16,252 nucleotides of DNA from an uncultured Schwartzia sp. (GTDB taxonomy: Bacteria > Bacillota > Negativicutes > Selenomonadales > Selenomonadaceae), in NCBI GenBank assembly GCA_905372875.1, contig CAJPQU010000027.1, forward strand, positions 1 to 16,252. Reading direction: 5' to 3'. How positions within the stretch are numbered: position 1 is the first letter of the stretch; each line of letters starts with the position of its first letter. Below, one piece after another: positions 1 to 7,910 of the stretch. Under the pieces are notes generated by a model that saw nothing but the letters and a program-made list of their open reading frames with translations, ran no database searches and was not told the DNA's origin. The position numbers and the translations under genes are program-made.

Positions 1-654
1 GTGGTGGTGGCCGAAGCGCAGAGTGCCGGGCGGGGGCGTCTATCTCGAGGCTGGTTCTCCCCCAAGGGGAAGGGGATCTGGTTCTCCCTCATTTTGCGGC
101 CCTGTTTTCTGCCCCAGGAAGCGCCCAAATGCACCCTGATGGCGGCGGTGGCCATCGTTCGGGCCATGCGGAAATTCGGCCCCGAAGTCGCCATTAAGTG
201 GCCCAACGACATCCTCTACCGGGGGAAAAAATTGGTGGGCATCCTGACGGAAATGAGCGCCGAGATGGAGCGGATCAATTACATCGTCATCGGCGCGGGC
301 ATCAACGTGAATACCCAGCCGGAGGATTTCCCCGACGATCTTCGGGAGACCGCCACGTCCCTCTCCATCATCAAGGGGGAGCCGGTGTCCAGGCTGAAGC
401 TCTTCGTGGAGATTCTGACGGCCATGGAAGAACTTTACCTCGACGTAGAGATGAACGGCTTTGCGTCTGTCCTGCGGGAGTGGCGGAAATACGCCGTCAC
501 CTTGGGACAGGAGGTCAATGTCATCAGCGTCAACGAGACCTTCAGCGGTACGGCGGTAGACATCGACGAAGACGGCGCGCTCCTCATCGACACGGGGGCA
601 GGATACCGACGGGTTTTGGCGGGGGACGTTTCCATCCGCCCGCGGCAGAAATGA
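1..654 (+). CDS. birA: Biotin-[acetyl-CoA-carboxylase] ligase, 5' end cut by window
   Basis: Catalytic domain of biotin-protein ligase, which activates biotin to biotinyl-5'-AMP and attaches it to the lysine of biotin carboxyl carrier domains in the cytoplasm. Visible are the GRGR biotin/ATP-binding loop (residues 10-13 of the visible part), KWPNDI at 66-71, a KLVGIL segment whose lysine (77) matches the family's catalytic lysine, and GAGINVN near 98-104. The last 50 or so residues form the small C-terminal beta domain. About 217 residues are visible, against roughly 320 for full-length E. coli BirA, so about 100 residues lie left of the window. Whether an N-terminal HTH repressor domain exists cannot be seen, and the GTG at base 1 is not a credible true start. 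It is first in the visible run with coaX 42 nt downstream, an arrangement common in Firmicutes. Confidence 0.93.
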   Translation: MVVAEAQSAGRGRLSRGWFSPKGKGIWFSLILRPCFLPQEAPKCTLMAAVAIVRAMRKFGPEVAIKWPNDILYRGKKLVGILTEMSAEMERINYIVIGAGINVNTQPEDFPDDLRETATSLSIIKGEPVSRLKLFVEILTAMEELYLDVEMNGFASVLREWRKYAVTLGQEVNVISVNETFSGTAVDIDEDGALLIDTGAGYRRVLAGDVSIRPRQK

Positions 655-696
655 GCCGCCAAAAAATCCCCGCTGCGGCGGGAATGGAGGCAGACC

Positions 697-1479
697 ATGC
701 TCTTAGTGTTTGATATCGGCAACAGCAACATTGTGCTCGGTACCTACGAAGGGAAGAAGCTCCTGCGCCACTGGCGCATTTCCACCGACCGGCAAAAGAC
801 CGGCGATGAGTACGGTATGCTCATCAACAACCTGTTTCGCTTTCAGGGCATCCGCATGTCGGATGTCACGGCCATCATTATTTCTTCGGTGGTGCCGCCC
901 CTCGTGGTGCCGCTGGCGAAGATGTGCGAGCGCTATTTCCGCCTGCGTCCCCTCATCGTGGGGCCGGGGATCAAGACGGGCATCAAGCTGAAGTACGAAA
1001 ATCCCCGGGAGATCGGCGCGGATCGTATCGTGAACTCGGTGGGGGCTTACGAGCAGTTCGGCGGGCCTCTCATCGTCGTGGACATCGGCACCGCTACCAC
1101 CTTTGATATCGTGGCGGAAAACGGCGACTATTTAGGCGGCGTCATCGCCCCGGGCATCGGGATCTCCAGCGAAGCGCTCTTTCAGCGGGCGGCTCAGCTT
1201 CCCCGGGTGGCACTGGTGACGCCCCGCACCATCATCTGCCGCAATACCGTCAACGCCATGCAGGCGGGGGTAATTTTCGGCTTCGTGGGGCAGATCGACG
1301 AGATCGTCCGCCGGATCAAGGCGGAGATGAAGCAGGACATGCGGGTCATCGCCACCGGCGGTATGGCAAAGATGATCTCCCGGGAATCGAAAACCATCGA
1401 CAAGGTGGACAATTTCCTCACCCTGACGGGGCTGCGGGTGCTTTACGAACGCAATCAGCCGGAGGCCAAGACGCCGTGA
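697..1479 (+). CDS. coaX: Type III pantothenate kinase
   Basis: Phosphorylates pantothenate, the first step of coenzyme A synthesis. It belongs to the type III class (ASKHA fold; known to need a monovalent cation and to be insensitive to CoA feedback). The protein has 260 residues, normal for the family. Visible motifs are the N-terminal phosphate loop DIGNSN beginning at Asp6, GADRI at 107-111 and DIGTATTFD at 129-137, with a second phosphate-binding stretch ATGGMAK near the C-terminus. The ATG at 697 has a GGAGG ribosome binding site at 686-690 with 6-nt spacing. A short GC hairpin (CCCGC/GCGGG, about 668-681) sits between birA and this gene but lacks a U-run, so it is not called a terminator. 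The stop codon overlaps the dusB start by 4 nt, which implies translational coupling. Confidence 0.96.
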   Translation: MLLVFDIGNSNIVLGTYEGKKLLRHWRISTDRQKTGDEYGMLINNLFRFQGIRMSDVTAIIISSVVPPLVVPLAKMCERYFRLRPLIVGPGIKTGIKLKYENPREIGADRIVNSVGAYEQFGGPLIVVDIGTATTFDIVAENGDYLGGVIAPGIGISSEALFQRAAQLPRVALVTPRTIICRNTVNAMQAGVIFGFVGQIDEIVRRIKAEMKQDMRVIATGGMAKMISRESKTIDKVDNFLTLTGLRVLYERNQPEAKTP

Positions 1480-2444
1480 GAATCGGGACGATGGAGTTTC
1501 CCGTTCCCGTTTTTCTGGCTCCTATGGCCGGGGTGACGGATACTCCCTACTGTATTTTGGCCCGGGAGATGGGCTGCGCGTTGGTCTTTTCTGAAATGGT
1601 GAGCGTTTTGGGCATCCATTTTCGCGGCGCGGCGACCCTCGCCATGCTGCAAACAGTGCCTGAGGAACGGCCGCTGGCCCTGCAGCTTTTCGGCGCGTCG
1701 CCGGAGCGGGCGGCGGAGGCGGCCGCCTATGTGGAAAGCCTCGGCACGGCGGACATCATCGATTTTAACATGGGCTGTCCCGCGCCGAAAATTGTGCGGG
1801 GCGGAGCCGGGGCGGCGCTGCTCCGGGATCCGGCATTGGCAGAGAGAATCCTCTCTGCTATTCGCCGGGCGGTAAAGCTTCCTCTCACGGTGAAGATGCG
1901 CATCGGCTGGGACGCCGATCACATCAACGCCGTGGAGATGGCTCAGCGGGCCGAAGCGGCGGGGGTGGACGCCATCGCCGTCCATGGCCGCACCCGGGAA
2001 CAATATTACAGCGGACACGCCGACTGGAGCGTCATTCGCGACGTGAAGGAGGCGGTGAAGATTCCCGTCATCGCCAACGGCGACATCCGCACCACCGGCG
2101 ATCTGGTCCGCGTACAGCGGGAGACCGGGGCGGACGGCGTCATGATCGGCCGGGCGGCCCAAGGGAATCCGTGGATCTTCCGCACCTTTCGCGCCTTTTT
2201 GACTACGGGAGAGAAACCGCCCCCCCCTACCATCAAAGAGCGGGGGGCACTCATCCTGCGCCACCTGGACATGCTCATCGCCTATAAGGGAAGCTACATC
2301 GGCGCGCGGGAGATGCGAAAGCACGCCACTTGGTACACCAAAGGGCTGCCCGGCGGAGCGGCGCTGCGGGAAGCCTTCAACCGCGCCGAGGGTCGGGAAG
2401 ACTTCGCCGCCGTGGTGGAAAGAATGGAGCGGTTGTCCCACTGA
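1476..2444 (+). CDS. dusB: tRNA-dihydrouridine synthase, DusB type
   Basis: FMN-dependent reductase that converts specific uridines in the tRNA D-loop to dihydrouridine, using NADPH. From the GTG at 1476 it has 322 residues, typical for the family. The N-terminal FMN-binding opening LAPMAGVTD is present. The catalytic cysteine is Cys101 in NMGCPAPK, followed by a lysine/glycine-rich loop. [16 protein letters not shown] and the C-terminal phosphate-binding [13 protein letters not shown] complete the TIM-barrel signature, and the last 80 or so residues are the helical tRNA-binding domain. The GTG start gives a GTGA overlap with the coaX stop; an ATG at 1491 is an alternative that would drop five residues. 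In many Firmicutes greA-lysS follow dusB; here they do not. Confidence 0.94.
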   Translation: MRIGTMEFPVPVFLAPMAGVTDTPYCILAREMGCALVFSEMVSVLGIHFRGAATLAMLQTVPEERPLALQLFGASPERAAEAAAYVESLGTADIIDFNMGCPAPKIVRGGAGAALLRDPALAERILSAIRRAVKLPLTVKMRIGWDADHINAVEMAQRAEAAGVDAIAVHGRTREQYYSGHADWSVIRDVKEAVKIPVIANGDIRTTGDLVRVQRETGADGVMIGRAAQGNPWIFRTFRAFLTTGEKPPPPTIKERGALILRHLDMLIAYKGSYIGAREMRKHATWYTKGLPGGAALREAFNRAEGREDFAAVVERMERLSH

Positions 2445-2483
2445 ATAGAACTTCGGCCGTCAACGATCAGCGATCTTGAACGT

Positions 2484-2509
2484 ACCTCCGCTATTTCCCC
2501 ATCGGAGGT
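2484..2509 (+). other. Small inverted repeat in dusB-aminopeptidase gap
   Basis: ACCTCCG (2484-2490) and CGGAGGT (2503-2509) form a 7-bp stem with a 12-nt loop. No U-run follows, so it is weak as a terminator. It may be a processing or mRNA-stability hairpin. No convincing promoter was seen in this 139-nt gap, so the aminopeptidase may be cotranscribed with dusB. Confidence 0.3.
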
Positions 2510-2583
2510 GAAATACGCAGGGTGGGCGGCATGTTGTCTACAAGAAGAAGTTTTTCATGGGCAATAGGAAAGGGAGGATATGA

Positions 2584-4032
2584 ATGCCAACGAAGAAGAA
2601 AGATGCCAAGAGTGCGGTGAAAGCGAAGATAAGAAAGGCCGCCGCTGGGGCAGGCAGGAAAGAATCTGTCTGGCTCAGCTACACGAAGGCGGAGAAAAAG
2701 GAATTAGAGACCATCGCCCAGGGGTATCGACGCTTTTTGACGACCTGCAAAACGGAACGGGAAAGCGTCATCGAGACGGTACGGCAGGCGGAAGCGGCGG
2801 GCTATGAAGAGTTAGGGAAGGCCACGCGCCACGGAAAGAAGCTGCGCCCCGGGGCGAAGGTTTACACCGTGGGCATGAAAAAGACCGTGGCTCTCTTTCA
2901 CCTTGGCCAAGCACCGCTTTCGGGGGGACTTTCCATCTTAGGGGCGCATATCGACAGCTGCCGCCTTGATCTCAAGCAAAATCCCCTCTACGAGGACGGC
3001 AATTTAGCCTTTTTCGATACCCATTACTACGGCGGGATCAAGAAGTATCAGTGGGTGGCGATCCCCTTGGCGTTCCACGGCGTCATCGTCAAAAAGGACG
3101 GCACCACGGTGAACGTGACCTTGGGGGAAAGGGAAGAGGATCCCGTCTTTTGCGTCACCGATCTGCTCATTCACCTGGCACAGGAACAGATGGCGAAAAA
3201 AGCCGACAAGGTGGTGGAAGGGGAAAATTTGGACATCTTAGTGGGGTCCCTGCCTTTGGCCGGAAAGGACAAAGACGCGGTGAAGGCCGGGGTGCTGTCC
3301 CTGCTCAAGGAACAGTACGGCATGGAGGAAGAGGACTTCCAGTCGGCGGAGCTGTCCCTGGTTCCGGCGGGAAAAGCCCGGGAACTGGGATTTGACCGCA
3401 GCCTCATCTTAGGCTATGGCCAGGACGATCGGGTCTGCGCCTACACTTCGCTGGCGGCTATGTTAGCCATGGATACCGTGGTTCGCCCGGCTTGCTGCCT
3501 CTTAGTGGACAAAGAAGAAATCGGCAGCGTGGGGGCCACGGGGATGCAGTCCCGCTTCTTCGAAAACAGTCTGGCGGAACTCTTGGCAGCTACCGGCGCT
3601 TACGACGAGCTGACGTTGCGCCGGGCACTGGCCAACTCCAAGATGCTCTCCTCTGATGTCAGCTCCGCTTACGATCCTCTCTACGCCAGCGCTTTCGATA
3701 AGAAGAACGTGGCTTACTTAGGGGGCGGGCTGGTGCTCAATAAATTCACCGGTGCCCGGGGGAAATCCGGCTCCAATGACGCTAACGCCGAATACATCGC
3801 CGAGCTTCGGGCCATGTTCGAAAAGCATCGCGTTCGCTTCCAGACCGCTGAACTGGGCCGGGTAGACTTGGGGGGCGGCGGCACCATCGCCTATATCCTG
3901 TCCCTCTACGGGATGCAGGTCATCGACTGCGGCGTCGCCGTCAGCTCCATGCACGCCCCCTGGGAAGTTACCAGCAAAGTGGATGTCTACGAAGTTACCA
4001 AGGGCTACAAAGCCTTCCTCAAAGAAGCCTGA
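2584..4032 (+). CDS. M18-family metalloaminopeptidase
   Basis: Zinc aminopeptidase of family M18 (aspartyl aminopeptidase superfamily), closest in feel to the bacterial 'M18 family aminopeptidase 1' (ApeA) group. It removes N-terminal residues from peptides in the cytoplasm. Expected metal/catalytic residues are all visible: His122 and Asp124 in GAHIDS, Asp281/Asp282 in GQDDR, Glu311/Glu312 in DKEEIGS, Asp358 in SSDVSS, and His457 in SSMHAPWE. At 482 residues it is slightly long, because the first 27 or so residues are a Lys/Ala-rich extension before the recognisable fold. The start at 2584 has AGGGAGG (2571-2577) with 6-nt spacing; an overlapping ATG at 2580 is in another frame. The gene ends just before a very strong terminator. 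Confidence 0.93.
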   Translation: MPTKKKDAKSAVKAKIRKAAAGAGRKESVWLSYTKAEKKELETIAQGYRRFLTTCKTERESVIETVRQAEAAGYEELGKATRHGKKLRPGAKVYTVGMKKTVALFHLGQAPLSGGLSILGAHIDSCRLDLKQNPLYEDGNLAFFDTHYYGGIKKYQWVAIPLAFHGVIVKKDGTTVNVTLGEREEDPVFCVTDLLIHLAQEQMAKKADKVVEGENLDILVGSLPLAGKDKDAVKAGVLSLLKEQYGMEEEDFQSAELSLVPAGKARELGFDRSLILGYGQDDRVCAYTSLAAMLAMDTVVRPACCLLVDKEEIGSVGATGMQSRFFENSLAELLAATGAYDELTLRRALANSKMLSSDVSSAYDPLYASAFDKKNVAYLGGGLVLNKFTGARGKSGSNDANAEYIAELRAMFEKHRVRFQTAELGRVDLGGGGTIAYILSLYGMQVIDCGVAVSSMHAPWEVTSKVDVYEVTKGYKAFLKEA

Positions 4033-4040
4033 GCGCATAT

Positions 4041-4088
4041 AAAAACCTGTGGCCGGTCACAACATAGCGTGACCGGCCACAGGTTTTT
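4041..4088. terminator. Strong bidirectional intrinsic terminator
   Basis: A perfect 20-bp inverted repeat (4041-4060 with 4069-4088) around an 8-nt loop AACATAGC. It begins with AAAAA and ends with TTTTT, so it works on both strands. It closes the plus-strand aminopeptidase and also lies just past the 3' end of the minus-strand toxin gene. Confidence 0.95.
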
Positions 4089-4155
4089 TACCGGTGTGTC
4101 GAAGGGGTTCTTGCGTCCTGTCAAATGCCATGGCATGTTGCAGGAATGGCCGATG

Positions 4156-4431
4156 TTATTTTTGGTAATGCGTGCGGCAAGATATGATGTAGAGGACGCC
4201 ATTTTCTATGCGGAAAATGAAGCGATGCTCCTTGTCGATGCGCTTGCTCCAACAGCCTTGATATTTCTTTTCCTTCAGCGGTTCAGGCTTCCCTATGCCC
4301 CCATAGCCGTTTTGCAGCGTATCTTTTAGTAATTGGTCAATGCGATCAAGTTTTTTCCACTGTTTCGTGTCCTTCCAATAGGTGATGTCTCCTAACGCCT
4401 GTGGAGAAAACTTGAACTTATCGACCTTCAT
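4156..4431 (-). CDS. Txe/YoeB-family mRNA interferase toxin
   Basis: Type II toxin of the YoeB/Txe branch of the RelE fold, a ribosome-associated endonuclease that cleaves mRNA in the A site. The protein has 91 residues (E. coli YoeB has 84). Aligned by eye with YoeB it keeps the diagnostic core GKPEPLK (Glu50), the WSKRIDKEHR segment (Arg70) and the C-terminal THY, where His88-Tyr89 match the catalytic His83-Tyr84 of YoeB. These residues suggest an active enzyme. Its start at 4431 lies inside the 3' end of the antitoxin gene (14-nt overlap), the usual antitoxin-first layout. Transcription comes from the promoter near 4740-4767 and ends at the terminator 4041-4088. Confidence 0.93.
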   Translation of the reverse strand: MKVDKFKFSPQALGDITYWKDTKQWKKLDRIDQLLKDTLQNGYGGIGKPEPLKEKKYQGCWSKRIDKEHRFIFRIENGVLYIISCRTHYQK

Positions 4432-4705
4432 GGATAAAGGCCTCCCATTCGTCCATGGTCATCTCTATGCCCTTCCCTTCGTCCAATTCCTTGAGCGACT
4501 TCTCTAAATGAGCGAGATTGGCCTCGTTGTAAAAGGGATCGGGTTTAGCGAGTTTGATGCGAAAAGGGATGCCCCGTTCCTGCGTTACCTTGGCGGCAAA
4601 CATGGTAAAGGCTGCCGTCAGCGTCAATCCCATTTCTTTGCAGATTTCTTCCATTCTTGTTTTCAGCTTCTCGTCCATGCGAAAACTGACCATTGCTTGT
4701 GCCAT
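4418..4705 (-). CDS. RelB/DinJ-family antitoxin
   Basis: Antitoxin of 95 residues partnering the YoeB-type toxin. The N-terminus, with MVSFRMDEKLK followed by a helix and GLTLTAAFTMF, is the ribbon-helix-helix DNA-binding unit of the RelB/DinJ family and should dimerise on the operator. The acidic C-terminus (EMTMDEWEAF) is the expected toxin-wrapping part. I chose ATG at 4705 because GAGAGGAG sits about 8 nt upstream of it; a longer reading frame reaches 4786 but has no ribosome binding site and would run through the promoter. The antitoxin family (RelB/DinJ) and toxin family (YoeB) differ from the textbook YefM-YoeB pair, whose antitoxin is Phd-like. Confidence 0.9.
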   Translation of the reverse strand: MAQAMVSFRMDEKLKTRMEEICKEMGLTLTAAFTMFAAKVTQERGIPFRIKLAKPDPFYNEANLAHLEKSLKELDEGKGIEMTMDEWEAFIHEGR

Positions 4706-4739
4706 GTTGTTTACTCCTCTCGAAAATTTTATTATTTTT

Positions 4740-4767
4740 ACTATATCATGATATAAAAAAATGTCAA
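4740..4767 (-). promoter_or_regulatory. Sigma-70-type promoter of the toxin-antitoxin operon
   Basis: On the minus strand a perfect TTGACA (-35, at 4767-4762) is followed after 16 nt by TATAGT (-10, at 4745-4740). It lies about 35 nt upstream of the antitoxin ATG. The local DNA is AT-rich, unlike the flanking GC-rich genes. Confidence 0.75.
4742..4755. promoter_or_regulatory. Palindromic operator, likely bound by the antitoxin
   Basis: TATATCATGATATA is a perfect 14-bp palindrome that overlaps the spacer and -10 box of the toxin-antitoxin promoter. This placement is typical of autorepression by ribbon-helix-helix antitoxins. Binding itself is inferred. Confidence 0.6.
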
Positions 4768-4862
4768 TTGTTATCGAGGGAAGCATATTGAAAACATTTG
4801 AAGGCTGATAAACTATCCCAATGGCTTATTTATCTCCGTATGGAGAATAGCAATCCCATGTG

Positions 4863-4896
4863 AAAGAGGCCGCGCCTGGTTGGGTGCGGCCTCTTT
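4863..4896. terminator. Intrinsic terminator downstream of sstT
   Basis: AAAGAGGCCGC (4863-4873) pairs perfectly with GCGGCCTCTTT (4886-4896), and the inner bases extend the stem by about four pairs including wobbles, leaving a GGTT loop. It sits 24 nt past the sstT stop on the minus strand. The trailing U-tract is short (TTT), so efficiency is uncertain. Confidence 0.75.
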
Positions 4897-4920
4897 GGCA
4901 TGCAGTTGTCAATTTCTTAA

Positions 4921-6174
4921 TCAGGTGAGATCCCGCGGTACCATGTCCTCGTCGTGCAGGGTGCCGTCCTTGGCCCGTTGGGCAAATTCGGCTGTGGCGG
5001 TGAAGAGAACGTCGCTGGAGCTGTTGAGAGCCGTTTCGCAGGAATCCTGTAAGACGCCGATGATGAAGCCGACGCCCACCACCTGCATGGCGATGTCGTT
5101 ATCGATGCCGAAGGAGGCACAGGCCACCGGGATGAGGAGCAGCGAACCGCCCGCCACGCCGGAGGCACCGCAGGCGCCGATGGTGGAGATGATAGAGAGG
5201 AGAAGCGCCGTGGGCATATCGACGGCAATCCCCAAGGTGTGCGCTGCTGCCAGAGAAAGGACGGCGATAGTGATGGCCGCGCCCGCCATGTTGATGGTGG
5301 CGCCCAGGGGGATGGAGATGGTGTAGGTGTCCGGGTTCAGCCCTAAGCGTTTGCAGAGGGAGAGATTGACCGGGATATTCGCCGCCGAGCTGCGGGTGAA
5401 GAAGGCGTAGAGGCCGCTTTCCCGAAGAGTCGCCATGACCAAGGGATAGGGATTGCGTCTGAGTTTCAAAAATACGATGGCCGGGTTCATGATGAGGGCC
5501 ACGGAGAAGAATGCGCCCAAGAGCACCGCCAAGAGCTGGGCGTAGCCAACTAAAGCTGCGATGCCGTTTGTCCCCACGGCATCTGCTACCAGCCCCATGA
5601 TCCCGAAGGGAGCGAAGCGGATGATCCACTTGACCACCTGGGTGACAGCGTTGGCGATATCTTGGAGAAAGCTTTTCGTGGAATCGTTCGCGGCGTGGAG
5701 CGCGATCCCCAGCAGCACCGCCCAGGATAAGATGCCGATGTAATTGGCGCTTGCAATGGCGTGGAGAGGGTTATCCACTACGTTCATGATGAGATTTTTC
5801 AGGACCTCCACGATGCCCGATGGGGGCGCGATCTTGGCGTCCGCGATCTGCAGGTGCAGCGTCGTGGGGAAGAGAAAAGAGGCTGAGACGGCCACCAGAG
5901 ACGCCAAAAATGTGCCCACGACATACAGCCCCACGATGGGCTTCATGGCGTCGCTGGCATCGGCGTTCTTCTGGGCCATGGCGTTCATGACTAAAACGAA
6001 GACGAGGACCGGTGCAACACCCTTCAGGGCTTTGACGAAAAGATCGCCTAAGATGGCGACCACCGGGACGAGAGCCGGCGCCGTCAGCGCGATGATGATA
6101 CCGATGAGAAGACCGATGGCGATGAGCTTGATGAGGGCGGTCTCCTCGTATTTTTTTCCAATCGTTCCGAACAA
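4921..6174 (-). CDS. sstT: Serine/threonine:Na+ symporter
   Basis: Membrane carrier of the dicarboxylate/amino acid:cation symporter (glutamate transporter-fold) family that imports L-serine and L-threonine with Na+. The 417-residue length matches E. coli SstT (414). Strong landmarks in order: PPSGIVEV near 118, YIGILSW in the middle, [17 protein letters not shown] with the hairpin-loop serines, [32 protein letters not shown], and [17 protein letters not shown] near the C-terminus. Eight or more hydrophobic membrane segments are evident, plus the two re-entrant loops. The start is TTG at 6174, supported by AAGGGAGG with 8-nt spacing; no in-frame ATG fits better. It is transcribed alone, divergently from the flavoprotein gene. 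Confidence 0.96.
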   Translation of the reverse strand: MFGTIGKKYEETALIKLIAIGLLIGIIIALTAPALVPVVAILGDLFVKALKGVAPVLVFVLVMNAMAQKNADASDAMKPIVGLYVVGTFLASLVAVSASFLFPTTLHLQIADAKIAPPSGIVEVLKNLIMNVVDNPLHAIASANYIGILSWAVLLGIALHAANDSTKSFLQDIANAVTQVVKWIIRFAPFGIMGLVADAVGTNGIAALVGYAQLLAVLLGAFFSVALIMNPAIVFLKLRRNPYPLVMATLRESGLYAFFTRSSAANIPVNLSLCKRLGLNPDTYTISIPLGATINMAGAAITIAVLSLAAAHTLGIAVDMPTALLLSIISTIGACGASGVAGGSLLLIPVACASFGIDNDIAMQVVGVGFIIGVLQDSCETALNSSSDVLFTATAEFAQRAKDGTLHDEDMVPRDLT

Positions 6175-6227
6175 AACAATATCCTCCCTTAACAGTAATG
6201 ATGAGAACTATGTAAACCACGTAAGTT

Positions 6228-6256
6228 AGTATACATGGTTTCGAAAGCGAGCGCAA
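6228..6256 (-). promoter_or_regulatory. Probable sstT promoter
   Basis: On the minus strand TTGCGC (6256-6251), a 17-nt spacer and TATACT (6233-6228) precede the sstT ribosome binding site. The -10 is good and the -35 moderate. Confidence 0.55.
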
Positions 6257-6268
6257 GGGAAACAAAAC

Positions 6269-6281
6269 GTGACAAAATCAC
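6269..6281. promoter_or_regulatory. Candidate Crp/Fnr-family operator
   Basis: GTGACAAAATCAC has GTGA and TCAC half-sites around 5 nt, the core half-sites of Crp-type sites. Its centre lies about 43 nt upstream of the start point predicted from the TATAAT at 6306, close to the -41.5 position used by class II activators. The operon encodes a Crp/Fnr-family protein, so autoregulation is plausible but inferred. Confidence 0.45.
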
Positions 6282-6311
6282 TCGACAGTAAGGCGGCGGA
6301 ACGGCTATAAT
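6282..6311 (+). promoter_or_regulatory. Promoter of the flavoprotein-Crp operon
   Basis: TCGACA (6282-6287), an 18-nt spacer and a consensus TATAAT (6306-6311). The imperfect -35 right next to a Crp-like palindrome suggests an activator-assisted promoter. Confidence 0.6.
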
Positions 6312-6359
6312 GAAACTATCGGAATCGCAGAGGAAATGTCTTTTAAGGAGTGCAGTTGC

Positions 6360-7223
6360 ATGGGAAAGGTACTTGTCATTGGCCGGGGGCCGGCGGGCAT
6401 ATCGGCCTCTCTTTATATCCGGCGCGGCGGGTTTGAGGTGACCGTGGCCGCGAAAGACGACGGCGCTTTGGCCCGGGCGGAAAAGGTCGAGAATTTCTAC
6501 GGCCAGGCGGAACCGGTGAGCGGGTCGGAGATTATTCGTCGGGGGATTGCCGGGGCGAAGCGTCTGGGCGTGAACTTCCGCGAGGCGGAAGTGGTGGCGT
6601 TGACGATAGAGGAGAAGGGATTCAGCGCTAAGACCGCCGCCGGGGAAACGCTGACGGCGGACGCGGTGGTTTTAGCCGCCGGCGCTTCGCGTTCTGCGCC
6701 GCCTATCCCGGGGCTCAAGGATTTTCCTGGCCGGGGCGTCAGCTATTGTGCCATATGTGACGGTGTTTTCTACCGGGGGAAAACGGTGGCCGTCCTGGGA
6801 GCGGGGGAGTTCGCCCAGCATGAAGCGGATATTTTATCGTTGACGGCGAAAAAAGTGATCCTGCTCACCCACGGGCAGGCAGCGCCGGTGGTTGACAGCC
6901 GCTATGAGGTGCATACCGCACCGGTGGAGGCGGTAACCGGCGACACGCGGGTGCGCGGCGTGCGGCTTTCGGACGGCAGCGACGTGGCCATCGACGGCCT
7001 GTTCCTCGCTTGGGGAACGGCGGGCAGCACTGATCTGGCGCGCCGCCTTGGCGCGGTCGTCGAGGACACCCATATCTGTGTCGACGCGCACATGGCCACG
7101 AACGTGCCGGGCCTTTATGCTGCGGGAGACTGCACCGGCGGCCTGCTTCAGATCGTCAAAGCGGCTTACGACGGCGCGGTAGCCGGGCTGTCCATTCTGA
7201 AATATCTCCGTTCGACATCGTGA
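6360..7223 (+). CDS. Thioredoxin reductase-like FAD/NAD(P) disulfide oxidoreductase
   Basis: Flavoprotein of the thioredoxin-reductase superfamily with 288 residues, shorter than the roughly 316 of E. coli TrxB. The FAD dinucleotide-binding GRGPAGISA is at the N-terminus. The redox CAICDG pair (Cys130, Cys133) is at the expected place, a second nucleotide loop GAGEFA follows, and GLYAAGDCTGG near the end is the FAD-contacting motif. Two TrxB hallmarks are missing: the GGQ-type segment before VENFYG, and the arginine-rich HRRxxxR that reads the NADPH 2'-phosphate, where this protein has LLTHGQAAP. The electron donor and partner are therefore uncertain. ATG 6360 has TAAGGAG with 9-nt spacing; an in-frame ATG at 6336 is less well placed. 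The regulator gene follows within 10 nt. Confidence 0.85.
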   Translation: MGKVLVIGRGPAGISASLYIRRGGFEVTVAAKDDGALARAEKVENFYGQAEPVSGSEIIRRGIAGAKRLGVNFREAEVVALTIEEKGFSAKTAAGETLTADAVVLAAGASRSAPPIPGLKDFPGRGVSYCAICDGVFYRGKTVAVLGAGEFAQHEADILSLTAKKVILLTHGQAAPVVDSRYEVHTAPVEAVTGDTRVRGVRLSDGSDVAIDGLFLAWGTAGSTDLARRLGAVVEDTHICVDAHMATNVPGLYAAGDCTGGLLQIVKAAYDGAVAGLSILKYLRSTS

Positions 7224-7232
7224 GAGGCCATG

Positions 7233-7907
7233 ATGAAGACGACGACGGATCTTTTCATTCAGCATTTTTCCTTCTGGCCGCATCTCACGGAAGCCCAGCG
7301 CGTCTTTCTCAATGACCATACCCGTCCCGTCCGCTATGGGAAGGGGACGGCGGTGCAGCGGGAGATGGGGGACTGTCTTGGAGTTCTCTTGGTTAAAAAA
7401 GGGCAGCTTCGAGCCTACGCGCTGTCTGAGGACGGCCGGGACGTGACCCTCCACCGCTTTGGGCCGGACGAGGTCAGCGTCATGACGGCTACTTGCTCCT
7501 TGGCGGCGGTGACTTTCCGCGTCTTTATCGATGCTGTAGAAGATACCGAAGCTCTTCTTACCGACGCTGAGGCTTTTCGCCGTCTGGCGGAGGAAAATAT
7601 CTACGTCCGCTGCTTCGGCTACGAGCGGGCGGCCACTTCTCTGTCGGAAATGCTCTGGCAGTTTCAGCAGGTGCTGTTTTTGAGTGTGGATCGCCGCTTG
7701 GCTCTCTTCTTACAGGAAGAGAGCCAGCACCATGGCCCGGCGATTCGCCTGACCCACGAGCAGATCGCCCGGAACATAGGCAGCGCCCGGGAAGTGGTGA
7801 GCCGTCTTTTGAAATGTTTTTCCCAGGAAGGGCTGGTGGCCGTTTCTCGGGGCTCTCTTTACATCTTGAATGCGGAGCGATTGAAGCAGATTGCTGGGGT
7901 AACGTGA
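7233..7907 (+). CDS. Crp/Fnr-family transcriptional regulator
   Basis: DNA-binding regulator of 224 residues. An N-terminal cyclic-nucleotide-binding-like beta roll covers about residues 20-115, a long dimerisation helix follows, and a C-terminal winged helix contains LTHEQIARNIGSAREVVSRL, the Crp-type recognition region. No N-terminal cysteine cluster of the Fnr type is present and no cAMP-binding signature is obvious. A lone cysteine in the MTATCS segment near the end of the sensor domain could be a redox or ligand switch (inference). GAGAGG at 7222-7227 overlaps the upstream stop; it fits ATG 7233 (5-nt spacing) better than ATG 7230. The tight coupling to a disulfide oxidoreductase hints at a thiol/redox signal. 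Confidence 0.88.
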   Translation: MKTTTDLFIQHFSFWPHLTEAQRVFLNDHTRPVRYGKGTAVQREMGDCLGVLLVKKGQLRAYALSEDGRDVTLHRFGPDEVSVMTATCSLAAVTFRVFIDAVEDTEALLTDAEAFRRLAEENIYVRCFGYERAATSLSEMLWQFQQVLFLSVDRRLALFLQEESQHHGPAIRLTHEQIARNIGSAREVVSRLLKCFSQEGLVAVSRGSLYILNAERLKQIAGVT

Positions 7908-7910
7908 GGC

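Noticed and set aside
1455..2441. Minus-strand open frame of 328 codons opposite dusB
   Set aside because: dusB on the plus strand has all family motifs; the antisense product is His/Arg/Pro-rich without a fold signature.
4418..4786. Longer antitoxin start at 4786
   Set aside because: The extra 27 codons have no ribosome binding site and overlap the promoter and operator; ATG 4705 has a strong one.
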